Shown: positions 36,537 to 45,875, numbered from the stretch's first letter. The stretch is 64,000 bases of DNA from Lunatimonas sp. (GCF_020832325.1 NZ_JAFIEU010000047.1:186001-250000); one strand, 5' to 3'. Numbers and translations: made by a program. Notes: generated by a model not told the origin, from the letters alone.

Positions 36537-38824
36537 ATCTTAGAAGCAAAACAGGTGATACCAAATAGCGCGGCAGGAATGTTTGGATGAGGATGCGTCA
36601 CCTCCACTCGAATGGCATCCGTCTCCAGGGGTTCTGCCAAAAGCAAGGTGTAGATGGTCTGATGATTGTCTTCTACAGCAGTCAAGACTCGTCCGCTTCC
36701 ATCCATTATTTGAAAGCGCTGTATGCAAAACGGCATCTCAGATTCCGGATGTCCTAACAGTGTGGATTCCATGGGATGATCGAAATCGGTATCGAAGTAC
36801 AGCTTGATCTTTCCAATCTGCTGCGGCTCCTTCCAGGTCAATTCCACCCAATTTTGCGGTTGGTCTGTAGACGCCACCCACGCATTGACGGCCGTCGTAG
36901 GTCGAAAGACACCGTTGGTCAGCTGATCCTTTTCATACACCAACAGGGGTTCACTCAAGGAGAATGCCAGATTATGCCCGTTTGGTCTGCGCTCCGGTAG
37001 CCAAAACTCGAACGATTCAATGCCAATTCCATCGGGGGGAGATTGCAGGCTGCTCGTCGCCACCTCTTTGTTAAACCGCTGGTATACCGCAATCAATCCG
37101 GTCAGCCGGGTTAGACTTTGCCTGACGGCTACCTCGCTGTTGGGAGAGAAAGCCAGGAAAAGATAGGATTCCTCCTCCTGCGTGTAATCGAACGCAATCT
37201 CCCGTTGTTGAACGCCCTCTTCCAGCGAAAGAACCGTTTCGCTCAGCACTACTTCGGGTGTGAAATTACCCCGCTTGGCAGCAGCCATCAGCCGGACAGT
37301 AACCTGTGTGGATGTATCCGCTTGCAACTGAACGGTTATCTTTGGCATCGGTCCCTTGCATACTGGTAGCATTTGGGCCATCGCAAAATCCAGCTTTCGC
37401 CAAGGTCCATCAAAGGGTAAGTCTACTAGTTGATACGTGGAAGAAACCTGGACGTCTGCCTGATGCGCGAGTTCGTCGGAATCGCTTAATCTAAACCCAG
37501 GAATATACTGTCCTTCCGTAACCAGTTTTCGCTGGAGTTCCCGGATCAGTTCGGGCGAAGCAAGGTCTTTCGGTAACAACCCGTGTTCTTTGCAAATAGC
37601 AGCCGCCATACCGACTGCCTGCCCATTATGAGCACAGGTGGCCATGACGCGGGAAGAACCAAAGGCCACGTGGCTTGCGCTGATAATCCGTCCGGAAAGA
37701 AACAGGTTTTGGATATTTCGGCTATACATGGTCCGGTAGGGAATCTGGTACACTCCCTTGCTATGCCACTGGGTACAGCCCGGCTTTTCCCCATAAACGC
37801 CATCTGCGGGATGTAAATCCAGCGCCCACCCACCAAAAGAGACCGCATCGTAGTGATGCCGTTGCTCGACCACGTCCTTTTGGGTCAACATAAAGTCCCC
37901 TTCAAACCGCCTGCTCTCCCGCTTTCCGGGGATGGTACCCACCCACTCCAGAGTATGGTTTTCCTTTTCGGGGTATTCACCGGAATTTTTGATGTGGTGC
38001 CAAATACCGTAGATAACTTTCCAAAGCTCCCATTTGATCCGTTCGCTCTCGTGGATGGTGTCCAGGCGCCCACCATACTCCACCCACCAAAGCCAACAGC
38101 CGTGCTGCTTCAGGTTGAAGGATTTGAAACGGGGAAGCTGATCCAACGTCTTCAGGGTGTAGGAAGGAGCAACAAACCGAACGGGTTTGCCGGTATCCTT
38201 GCTGTAGAAATAAAGTGAATGACCGAGCAGCTCGCCGTACTGTGTATCTGGCGCAAATTGCTCGTCAAACTCTTCCTTTCCTTCTGCTCCTATGCGGAAG
38301 GCGGCACCGGATAGAAAACCCAGAATCCCATCCCCAGATGCATCGACAAACAAAGGAGCAAGCAGCCGATAGCGCGTACTATTCTGACTGCAAAAGGCTT
38401 CTGCGGCACGGATCGTGCCATCGTCCGATTTTTCGGCCTCATAAACCGCCGTATTCAAAAGCAATCGGATATTGGGTTCATCCGTCACTTTCTCGATCAG
38501 CACCGTATCCAAGATCAATGGGTTGCCCTCGGGATTGCGGTACATATTCTCCACCAAGATCTCATCGATTACGCCCCCTTCCCTGGCCCATCGGTTGTTG
38601 TTTCCCATGTGCGAGGTGGCACCAAGGATCCACAGTCGGATTTCGGAGGAGGCATTCCCTCCCAAAACGGGCCTGTCCTGCACCAAAGTTACTTTGACAC
38701 CCTGACGGGCGGCTGTAATCGCACAGCACACTCCGGCCATACCACCACCCACTACTACCAAGTCGGAAAAGATCTCATCGGTCTTCAATTTTCTTACTCC
38801 GGAACTAGACTCCTCTCTTATCAT
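36533..38824 (-). CDS. FAD-dependent oxidoreductase (PF12831-type) with C-terminal discoidin-like domain
   Basis: The 763-residue protein begins with an FAD Rossmann motif, LVVVGGGMAGVCCAITAARQ, then RPVLGGNASSEIRLWILGAT, which is typical of the FAD_oxidored family. GSSRVMATCAHNGQAVGMAA closes the FAD domain near residue 410. Residues ~440-620 form a beta-rich middle part. The last ~130 residues (NWVELTWKEPQQIGKIKLYF, then HPNIPAALFGITCFA) look like a discoidin-type module. No signal peptide is seen, so it should be cytoplasmic, which is odd for a carbohydrate-binding module. Relatives are common in Bacteroidota and Planctomycetota glycan clusters without known substrate. It is coupled by ATGA to the GH-like gene and is 10 bases from the symporter gene. 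Confidence 0.8.
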   Translation of the reverse strand: MIREESSSGVRKLKTDEIFSDLVVVGGGMAGVCCAITAARQGVKVTLVQDRPVLGGNASSEIRLWILGATSHMGNNNRWAREGGVIDEILVENMYRNPEGNPLILDTVLIEKVTDEPNIRLLLNTAVYEAEKSDDGTIRAAEAFCSQNSTRYRLLAPLFVDASGDGILGFLSGAAFRIGAEGKEEFDEQFAPDTQYGELLGHSLYFYSKDTGKPVRFVAPSYTLKTLDQLPRFKSFNLKQHGCWLWWVEYGGRLDTIHESERIKWELWKVIYGIWHHIKNSGEYPEKENHTLEWVGTIPGKRESRRFEGDFMLTQKDVVEQRHHYDAVSFGGWALDLHPADGVYGEKPGCTQWHSKGVYQIPYRTMYSRNIQNLFLSGRIISASHVAFGSSRVMATCAHNGQAVGMAAAICKEHGLLPKDLASPELIRELQRKLVTEGQYIPGFRLSDSDELAHQADVQVSSTYQLVDLPFDGPWRKLDFAMAQMLPVCKGPMPKITVQLQADTSTQVTVRLMAAAKRGNFTPEVVLSETVLSLEEGVQQREIAFDYTQEEESYLFLAFSPNSEVAVRQSLTRLTGLIAVYQRFNKEVATSSLQSPPDGIGIESFEFWLPERRPNGHNLAFSLSEPLLVYEKDQLTNGVFRPTTAVNAWVASTDQPQNWVELTWKEPQQIGKIKLYFDTDFDHPMESTLLGHPESEMPFCIQRFQIMDGSGRVLTAVEDNHQTIYTLLLAEPLETDAIRVEVTHPHPNIPAALFGITCFASKI

Positions 38825-38834
38825 ACTGATATTG

Positions 38835-40490
38835 TTATTTCTTAATTAATGCTCCTTTTTCCATGCCACTTGACTTTAATAGCCTTACTCCCAATACCAG
38901 TATGGCTCCGCCAAAAAACCATATCATCCAAGCAGCCAACTCATCGGTGAGAAAACCCAGCACAATAAACATGACCGAGGTAGCCATCAGCGCATAGGCA
39001 ATAACCCTTACACCATACGCATTTTGCTCCAACCCCGATTGGATATCTTCCTTCGTATCAGCAAGAACCTCCACGTTTTGTAGGGTGGGGCGTTTTCCCT
39101 GAAACCGCATGTAAATATCAAAAACAGCCAGCAAAACAATCGGCAACAGCACGCCCAACAACATCTCACTGCTTCTGTCCAGCAGTACCCCAAAAAGGCC
39201 AAACTTAAAGCCTACGTTGACGATTAAACTAATCAAGGTGATACGGAGAATGGACTTTCCGGTGTGATAGGGAGAAAAAAGACCCCAAATTGCCGGGCCA
39301 TAAAGTGCACCTCCCGTGACGGCACCGATGCTCAACACCACTTCCACAATTCCCCCGGCCAAGGGCACCAAACAGGCCACACCTATTGTTCCCAACCCAA
39401 AAGCCAGCGTCGCCACACGCGCAAACTTCATCTGCTTCCTTTCCGATATTCGGGGAAAAAGCGGCTTGTACACATCGTTGGTCAACACGGCGGCGGCCAG
39501 GTTCAGCGACGTATTCACAGAACTGGCGGTGGCAAAGACCATACCTCCCAGCATCAGCCCCAGCATGCCAACCGGCAGCACTTCCATGCACATACGAAGA
39601 TAGGCACCCTCGGCATCCAATCCGAGCAAACTATCATCTATCAAGCGATAGACCATGGGCGGAACCATCCAAATAAAGGGGCTAACCAGATATAAAGCTC
39701 CAAACAGGTAGCCGACCTTCCGGGCAGATTGGACCGTCGCCACCGACGTATACCGCTGTACATAGGCCCAATTACCCCCGATAAAAATCGTATTGTACAA
39801 GATAAAGGCCACGATAAATACCGGGGTGTACTCCCCGTTAAATACCTGAAAAAAGGTATCCGGCGCATCGGCAATAAAGCGTTCGACGCCTCCCACCTTT
39901 GTGAAGGCCAAGGGCAAAACGATCAGCACGGCGGCAGTCAGGATGACAAACTGTAGCACGTCCGTCACCACCACGGCCCAAAGACCGCCGACGGCTGTGT
40001 ACACCATGATCATACCTCCCAGCATCCAAATCGACCAGTAGATATCCATTCCGGTCACCACATTCAGGACTTTGGCCACGGGGTAGAGGAAGGCACCTGT
40101 GTAGCCAAGGGACAGCAATAGGAACAGGTAGGTGTAATACTGCTGGGTGGATTTTCCAAAACGACGTGTCAGATACTCCGCTACTGTCAATACCCCGGCC
40201 TGTTTCCACTTGGGTGCCAGCCACCTTCCGATCAGGAACCCGCTTAGGCACATGGTCATCTGTATGGTGATGGCCACAAAACCCCACTGATAGGCAATAG
40301 ATCCCCAAACCACGAATGTCCCTGCAGAAAAAAAGCTCATAAACAGGGACAGGCCGCTGATGGACCATGGTACTGCACCTCCCGCTGCAAAAAAAGATTT
40401 CATGTCACTACCCCTCGCGCCAAACGAAAGCCCAGCGGTAAGAATAATAAACGTAAAAACCAAGATAGATATATAATCCAGGGATTGCAT
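38835..40490 (-). CDS. Sodium:solute symporter (SSS family)
   Basis: The 551-residue protein has about 13-14 hydrophobic helices. Typical SSS sequences are an N-terminus with ARGSDMKSFFAAGGAVPWSI, GTFVVWGSIAYQWGF, FLIGRWLAPKWKQAGVLTVA with EYLTRRFGKS, and MVFATASSVNTSLNLAAAVL, which corresponds to the Na+-binding helix region. It imports a solute together with sodium. Among the relatives are sialic acid, sugar and myo-inositol carriers. Here it lies 10 bases upstream of an FAD oxidoreductase and GH-like gene, so its cargo is probably the mono- or disaccharide that the FAD enzyme oxidises. The identity of the cargo is unknown. Confidence 0.9.
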   Translation of the reverse strand: MQSLDYISILVFTFIILTAGLSFGARGSDMKSFFAAGGAVPWSISGLSLFMSFFSAGTFVVWGSIAYQWGFVAITIQMTMCLSGFLIGRWLAPKWKQAGVLTVAEYLTRRFGKSTQQYYTYLFLLLSLGYTGAFLYPVAKVLNVVTGMDIYWSIWMLGGMIMVYTAVGGLWAVVVTDVLQFVILTAAVLIVLPLAFTKVGGVERFIADAPDTFFQVFNGEYTPVFIVAFILYNTIFIGGNWAYVQRYTSVATVQSARKVGYLFGALYLVSPFIWMVPPMVYRLIDDSLLGLDAEGAYLRMCMEVLPVGMLGLMLGGMVFATASSVNTSLNLAAAVLTNDVYKPLFPRISERKQMKFARVATLAFGLGTIGVACLVPLAGGIVEVVLSIGAVTGGALYGPAIWGLFSPYHTGKSILRITLISLIVNVGFKFGLFGVLLDRSSEMLLGVLLPIVLLAVFDIYMRFQGKRPTLQNVEVLADTKEDIQSGLEQNAYGVRVIAYALMATSVMFIVLGFLTDELAAWMIWFFGGAILVLGVRLLKSSGMEKGALIKK

Positions 40491-40532
40491 CGAAGAAGCA
40501 GTGATCTAGTGTGACAATGTTGGGCCGATTTA

Positions 40533-40697
40533 CTAGTTTTTGGGCAAGGAAACTACCGGGAGTATGTTAAGCGGCGATTCGATGATGCCCATAAAGGTAT
40601 CCAAATGATTTGCATAAACACCACGGGGACTTGTACCGAATGCCTTGGCCACATAGGCCGCATAACCTACTGCCTCTCCCATCATACCGAAGGTACG
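40533..40697 (-). pseudogene. Remnant: C-terminal end of an FAD-dependent oxidoreductase
   Basis: A minus-strand frame encodes RTFGMMGEAVGYAAYVAKAF followed by GTSPRGVYANHLDTFMGIIE and ends at TAG/TAA 40533. The block GMMGEAVGYAA...GTSPRGVYxxHL is the closing FAD-contact segment of PF12831-type oxidoreductases. The whole N-terminal part of such a protein (several hundred residues) is missing. It is wedged between the symporter and the propeller lipoprotein gene and touches the end of the latter. It is not a copy of the intact FAD gene at 36.5-38.8 kb, whose equivalent segment reads differently, so it comes from a second oxidoreductase lost from this cluster. Confidence 0.65.
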
Positions 40698-40699
40698 CA

Positions 40700-43156
40700 T
40701 CAATAATAAGTCAACCAAGCCGTCGCAATACAGTCACTTTTGCTTACAAATCGGATCCATCGGGCTTCAAATCCTTTGGGAAACTCATGGACAAAGGCTT
40801 TACCGGGTTCTACAGTTACTTCCTGCCAAGTCATCCAAGGACCGTGCCCTATCGGTTCAAATTGGATCTCAAAGGTTACCGGTACGGCACTTTGGTGGGA
40901 TAATTCCAGCTTCTTGTTATCGTAATAGCCAAATAAATAGGGATCGGAAGGCTCATTGGCCCTGACAGCGGAATCCTTCCAGGGACCTCCTTTGCCAACG
41001 GGTTTGCCCAGCTTCCAGAGATCATCAATCACCCCCGCCCACAAGGCCAATTTCTTGTCATCAGACACCACGATATGTGGATTTTTGGATGCTGCATTTG
41101 GGTCAACTCCGGAAAGCAATAATAATCCCCGATAAGAGACATAGTCATTGATCAGTAGGCTGTGAGACGATATGGGACGGATTTTGGCGTATCCATCGGC
41201 ATTCTCGGCCGGCAACTCGTAGAAGGTACCGTGGCAATTGAATAAATCCCGCTCGGTAGCAACTTCACGGCATATTCTCAGTTGACCGGATAGTGAGGGC
41301 GTCGTAAACTTTTCGTCGCCTAAAGGCAACCGCCACCTTCTTCCCTTGTCGTCGGTCACCAAAACTGATGCCTTATCTACCTCAAACACATTCTTGGGAA
41401 TGGCGAAGCTTTCCCGGATAAAATTGAAAGTCTCAGGATCCTGCTTTTGTACCAACTGCATGGCACCGTCCAGCTCGTAATACGTATCATCGGCCGCAAT
41501 GCCCAGGCTTCGTCGATTGTCTCCCAAACCATATAGCAAACCCGCTTGAAGCGGCTCATTGAAATTAGTTTGAACTCCGTCAAAAATACCCTTCAGGTAT
41601 TTTCCCCGTTGATCCTGATCTGCGAAGGAAAGGTGTACCGTGGCTTTGGTCGGTTTGTCCACTTTGACTCTCACCCACTCTCCTTTTTTCTCCTGACCCC
41701 AGGTAAGCACCGTAGCTCCTCCTCCGGTTACCGAAACGGATGTAAATGACTCCCAATCGCCAGTTCCCGATCTATCTACCTCCAATTGGAAGTTGACAGC
41801 TTTCTTCCCTTCGTTTTTCAGCCACATGGTAGTTTGGTCCCACCCGGCAAAAAGCATGGGTTCAGAAGGTGTGTTAGCATTCACTTCTTCCGAAAGCCAT
41901 ATGGAACCATTCGCTATTGCAGGGCCTAAGTTGTCCGGTAAGTCGAAGTCGGTAAACCAGAGATTTGAATTGGATTGGCCAGGACCTTCAATATTTCCTT
42001 TTGCACTGCGTTTGTTCAAAAACTCCTTTTGCGCAGAGTCATCGCAGCCAAAAACCAGTCGGTTGTTCCACCTTGCAAAATCGCCAATTACCTTCAAATA
42101 GGCTGAACGTGGACGGATTCCGGCCGCGTGCTTTGCGTTAAAATTCTGGGGAAATTTCCAAAACATCCCATGCATGGTCATCAAATAATCCGGGTTCTCC
42201 GCGGTGCCTATATCCCGGATTCTAGGCCACTCGGTATTCCATCCGTGCGCACCGTCGTAGCTGTGGCTGGCCTTTGGCAAACGGTAAAAATCCCAGCCAG
42301 TTGCGGGATTCCTAACCCCCAAAAGCACCGACTTGTGGTCCCAGCCAGTAGCCCAAATGGGATCGTTGGCCGGGTCGGCATTGCCATAGATTCCTCCTGG
42401 CCCGCTGACCTCCACAAATTGGTTTCTCCTCACAAGTGTCCAAGATTCTCCGTCCCATTCCGAGAGCGAACCGGCTTCGATATCAAACTGCTCCAGGGCC
42501 TTTTGTCCCGACTCACCGTTATTGGAATAGACCATCACCCCTTGGCCGGAATACACCCCTTTTCCATGGGCACCTAACAACAAACTTCCAGGAGGATTGC
42601 TGTCCGTATCTCTTGCCTTTTTATTCCCCACATTGGCGTCTTCATACAACTCCCTGACCTCCAATGAATGGACGTCTACCTCGTAAAAACCCTCCTCCAT
42701 GGTAGCATAATAGATTTTATTCTCCGGATCGGTCAGGTGCCTGGCGATACCCGTATGCCTACCAGGCATAGTTTCGTAAGAGATTGTTCGAACAATGGCC
42801 TGCTTATCGATGGCGTAAGGCCCTATAAACAGCTGCTGGCTTTCTCGGTGAATCTTCCGGTTAGCCGGCGTTCCTCCGATGCTCTCGGGCCGTACGATTT
42901 GTTCCAGCTCTGGGGTGATTTCATAGAGTTTATCAGACGAACCAAAGGGGAGGTGAGGACCATAGGTGATCACCCAAAGACGGTCAGCCCAGGGCACTAC
43001 CGCACCGGTTCCACATTCTCCTTCTTCGTTGTAGTACGCCAAATGTGGATAGACTCCACTAAATGATGGGTATTCTTGGACTTGTACGGAGTCCTTAACT
43101 TGACATTGAAACAGCGCGAGGCAAATGGATAGGAGCGTGTAGGATTTGTAATTCAT
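40700..43156 (-). CDS. Large lipoprotein with two propeller-plus-Ig-like halves, unknown function
   Basis: The 818-residue protein has a lipoprotein-type signal (YTLLSICLALFQC). Two similar modules are seen. Around residue 429 SEPMLFAGWDQTTMWLKNEG is followed by NFQLEVDRSGTGDWESF. Around 737 SDPYLFGYYDNKKLELSHQS is followed by FEIQFEPIGHGPWMTW. The segments before each (GDFARWNNRLVFGCDD and NDYVSYRGLLLLSGVD) also match, so the protein looks like an internal duplication of a beta-propeller plus Ig-like unit. No named family is recognised. It is probably the first gene of the 34-43 kb cluster and lies on the cell surface or in the periplasm, where it may bind or process the glycan. Confidence 0.7.
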   Translation of the reverse strand: MNYKSYTLLSICLALFQCQVKDSVQVQEYPSFSGVYPHLAYYNEEGECGTGAVVPWADRLWVITYGPHLPFGSSDKLYEITPELEQIVRPESIGGTPANRKIHRESQQLFIGPYAIDKQAIVRTISYETMPGRHTGIARHLTDPENKIYYATMEEGFYEVDVHSLEVRELYEDANVGNKKARDTDSNPPGSLLLGAHGKGVYSGQGVMVYSNNGESGQKALEQFDIEAGSLSEWDGESWTLVRRNQFVEVSGPGGIYGNADPANDPIWATGWDHKSVLLGVRNPATGWDFYRLPKASHSYDGAHGWNTEWPRIRDIGTAENPDYLMTMHGMFWKFPQNFNAKHAAGIRPRSAYLKVIGDFARWNNRLVFGCDDSAQKEFLNKRSAKGNIEGPGQSNSNLWFTDFDLPDNLGPAIANGSIWLSEEVNANTPSEPMLFAGWDQTTMWLKNEGKKAVNFQLEVDRSGTGDWESFTSVSVTGGGATVLTWGQEKKGEWVRVKVDKPTKATVHLSFADQDQRGKYLKGIFDGVQTNFNEPLQAGLLYGLGDNRRSLGIAADDTYYELDGAMQLVQKQDPETFNFIRESFAIPKNVFEVDKASVLVTDDKGRRWRLPLGDEKFTTPSLSGQLRICREVATERDLFNCHGTFYELPAENADGYAKIRPISSHSLLINDYVSYRGLLLLSGVDPNAASKNPHIVVSDDKKLALWAGVIDDLWKLGKPVGKGGPWKDSAVRANEPSDPYLFGYYDNKKLELSHQSAVPVTFEIQFEPIGHGPWMTWQEVTVEPGKAFVHEFPKGFEARWIRFVSKSDCIATAWLTYY

Positions 43157-43400
43157 GTTGACAAAGGAAAGATTGTACCTAAATCAACGAAATGGTGACC
43201 ACTTCTACAAACTTCCCACACTTTAAATGCCTATTTCAGCAATCATTTCTTGGATCGACATCGCTATAACTCCAAATTAATTGCTTTGGCGGTGGTTTGC
43301 TGAAAACAACCTATCCGTCAGCGCGGCCCTGAAAAAACGAATGCATCTCCAAATGGGTCGGCCAAAGCAGTTCAGTGGCATGTGTCCAAAATCTGGATAA

Positions 43401-44714
43401 TCAGTATAAATTGCCTACCTCTACCCGCTTCACCTCATAGTCTCCATCTCGATTGACACCTACCACATAAATGGCCTCCCCACCATCGCCCCAGCTTACA
43501 CTGCCTCCAGCAAATCCTATATAAAAATCCTGACCGAAACTTGTTAACTGAGCTTTGAGGCCAGTATCGATCTGCTTTACCCAAACTTCATTGCTGCCGG
43601 ATCGGTCAGAAATAAACGCCACCCACCCCTCCTTAAACGGGTTAAATGCAGGGAGTAGGTCCTGTCCATCAGATGCCACCCAAGTAGCTTTCCGGTACCC
43701 ATCCCTGGTCTCAAAACCAGCCACATCGTACACCAGTCGCCAGGATCGCTCATTGATAACCGGTCGATTATAAGCTAGCCTTCCTCTGAATGGGCAAAAG
43801 GTCAATGCACTATACGACACATGTCCAACGTAATCTCCTTCGATCCGGGGAAGTATTAGTTGCTTTTCTCCCCGAACTACATCCAATTTCCAAATCCCAT
43901 TTTCCCACTGCTCCAGGGAATCGGAAAAGAAGTAAACCGTATACTCAGAATCGCCAAAAACCGGATAAGAACTTCGATAGTTGCCCTCCAAAACCTTGTG
44001 CCTCTCCCCCGAAACTCTGTCATATACCTCGATATGTTTGGGTAGATAATGAGGAGATCCTACCGCTGAAAGATTCCGAGAGGTAGAATATATCAGTTTA
44101 TCTCCAGTAGCAGACCACGAAGGTTCAAAGCTACTGGCAGCAATCAACTCGTGGCTTCCTGATTGGAAATCGTACAAATAGATGCTTTGCCCCGGCCGAT
44201 TGGCACCCGGATTTACCGGATAATCCGCGACATAGGCCAGCACATCACCCGACGGTGAAGCCACCGGCATAAAAATGCGGGTGGCATCCGGCAACATGAA
44301 TACAGTATTAGACTGACCTATGGAAAACGGTGAGGATACCACGGAGTTTGTAAATGTTTCCCGACCGGCCCTTCGTGCGCGAACCAAAAACTCATACACC
44401 CTCCCTTCTTCCAACTCGGACACTACAAAACTTTTCACCTCAGACGCAAGGGTAGCTGCAAGCTCGTAGGCCTCCTCACCTTGCTGTCGAAAAAAAACAT
44501 CGTAAAACGTTGCATCCACCCACGCAGGACAGTTGAATCCAGGACAGAGTAGGATGGCATGCCAGCTTAGCTTCACAGAGCGAGCATCCACCACTTCGGA
44601 TCTCAATCGAGGAACCTCCAACGATGATCCCGCTGGAATGGGATCGTCAATGACTTTGCATCCATACAAACATAAAACAAAAAGTGACGGCAAAATAAAG
44701 TTCCGTAGATTCAT
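43401..44714 (-). CDS. Lipoprotein with fibronectin type III domain and TolB-like WD40/PD40 propeller
   Basis: The ATG at 44712-44714 gives a lipoprotein signal (MNLRNFILPSLFVLCLYGC); a longer frame upstream adds 42 residues without a better signal. Residues ~30-120 form a fibronectin type III domain (VVDARSVKLSWHAIL, then EEGRVYEFLVRARRAG). The rest is a six-bladed propeller with repeats such as PSWSATGDKLIYSTSRNLSA and PAFNPFKEGWVAFISDRSG, the TolB/PD40 pattern. Such proteins bind partners at the outer membrane; enzymatic activity is not indicated. It stands apart from the 34-43 kb cluster by 244 bases, in which no gene was seen. Confidence 0.8.
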   Translation of the reverse strand: MNLRNFILPSLFVLCLYGCKVIDDPIPAGSSLEVPRLRSEVVDARSVKLSWHAILLCPGFNCPAWVDATFYDVFFRQQGEEAYELAATLASEVKSFVVSELEEGRVYEFLVRARRAGRETFTNSVVSSPFSIGQSNTVFMLPDATRIFMPVASPSGDVLAYVADYPVNPGANRPGQSIYLYDFQSGSHELIAASSFEPSWSATGDKLIYSTSRNLSAVGSPHYLPKHIEVYDRVSGERHKVLEGNYRSSYPVFGDSEYTVYFFSDSLEQWENGIWKLDVVRGEKQLILPRIEGDYVGHVSYSALTFCPFRGRLAYNRPVINERSWRLVYDVAGFETRDGYRKATWVASDGQDLLPAFNPFKEGWVAFISDRSGSNEVWVKQIDTGLKAQLTSFGQDFYIGFAGGSVSWGDGGEAIYVVGVNRDGDYEVKRVEVGNLY

Positions 44715-44915
44715 AGGTAGATAGGGTAAGTGCTGTACGTATTTCCAGGACGGATGAATCTTCCAAAATGCTACAAAACTGCACAAAAAAGACAGAAAAC
44801 CAGAAGGTGGAACAAGTAAAAAAACTCTCCAGCCCCTCACATGGAGTTACTCCGCTTGCGGACAGCACGCAAATTTTGCATGGATTCCCAAACCCCTAGG
44901 TCCTATTTAACTTGG

Positions 44916-45788
44916 CTAGGTAAGCGTCACAAACCGCGTATCAACTAAAGTCTCTACGGGAACCGTTTGATCGACAAGGCCCAATTCCAAGAGTGTACGC
45001 ATGGTCTGCACCAACGATGATGCGTCTACCTGTGGGCCCACAGCCCATTTCGTTTGTGCAAACCATTCCCTCACATCCTCAAGGCTAATGGCATATCGTT
45101 GGTGTATTTCCAAAACTGAGGTATCCCCTTCCTCCATGATCCGACGGTTTTCCACATACAGGCGATCACATATCAGGCGGAGCTTGTCAGGATGCTGCTG
45201 CAACGCCTGCCCAGAGGCTACAATCGCAAAACAAGGCCAAGGGGTCGGGATTTCACCAATCCTTCTGCATTCTCCTTTAGAAACAAGCGGTTGGGTGGTG
45301 TACTTTTCCCATAGAAATAGCTTTGAAAGCGAGGACCTAAACTCACGTCTCGCGCCATCCAAGTTTCCGACTACCTGAAACTCTAGGTCTTCCATGGTCC
45401 ATCCCTCCCGTTTTGCCAACAGGTGGGCCATCAAATGAGACCCCGAACCCATCCGACTAACCAAAAAGGGGACATTTCTAACCTCAGACAGCGGGCGTTG
45501 GGTTGCCTTGGCAGAAATATGAACGCCCCAAACCAAAGGAGAAACCACGTGGTACCCTACTATCTTTCCGGGATTGCCCCCTATGCTATCCTTTACAAAA
45601 CTCTCCGTAAGGACTAGGGCAATATCCGTAGACCCATCCCGTATCGCTTGGTTCATCGCACCTGACCCACGGGGTTCATCCACCCACTCAACGAGTAGCT
45701 CCTGATCCTTAAACGGTTGTGACTCTACCAATCTTCTCCAAGGCAAATTAAAGTGCTCGGGAACGCCCGTTATAGTGATTCTTTCCAT
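44916..45788 (-). CDS. Cytoplasmic type-2 periplasmic-binding-fold protein (Ca3427-like)
   Basis: The 290-residue protein has the fold pattern of type-2 substrate-binding proteins: ITITGVPEHFNLPWRRLVES, DIALVLTESFVKDSIG, FLVSRMGSGSHLMAHLLAKR and EYTTQPL-like segments. It has no signal peptide and no ABC transporter partner. I recall this as similar to the PBP2_Ca3427-like group, intracellular binding-fold proteins of unknown role that also occur in fungi. It might bind a thiamine-precursor-like or other small ligand. It is followed downstream by the TolB-like lipoprotein gene and is divergent from the fructose-bisphosphate aldolase gene. Confidence 0.7.
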   Translation of the reverse strand: MERITITGVPEHFNLPWRRLVESQPFKDQELLVEWVDEPRGSGAMNQAIRDGSTDIALVLTESFVKDSIGGNPGKIVGYHVVSPLVWGVHISAKATQRPLSEVRNVPFLVSRMGSGSHLMAHLLAKREGWTMEDLEFQVVGNLDGARREFRSSLSKLFLWEKYTTQPLVSKGECRRIGEIPTPWPCFAIVASGQALQQHPDKLRLICDRLYVENRRIMEEGDTSVLEIHQRYAISLEDVREWFAQTKWAVGPQVDASSLVQTMRTLLELGLVDQTVPVETLVDTRFVTLT

Positions 45789-45850
45789 AAGTCAAATATA
45801 AAAAGAAATCCCCTGAAAAAATCAACAATAAATCCCTCCTAGCCCAGCGA

Positions 45851-45875
45851 TTGAACGCCGTATTTAGTATCTTTG
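45851..45875 (+). promoter_or_regulatory. Candidate promoter of the fructose-bisphosphate aldolase gene
   Basis: TATCTTTG (45868-45875) matches the TAnnTTTG -7 consensus exactly. A TTG at 45851-45853 may serve as the -33 element, but the 14-base spacing is short. It lies 68 bases upstream of the start codon, leaving a moderately long leader. Confidence 0.35.

Noticed and set aside
34245-38824. Two neighbouring proteins of identical length (763 residues), considered as possible duplicates
   Set aside because: Their sequences and domains are unrelated; the equal length is a coincidence.
36533-40697. The FAD-tail remnant considered as a copy of the adjacent intact FAD gene
   Set aside because: The equivalent segment of the intact gene (CAHNGQAVGMAAAICKEHGL) is clearly different, so the remnant has another parent.
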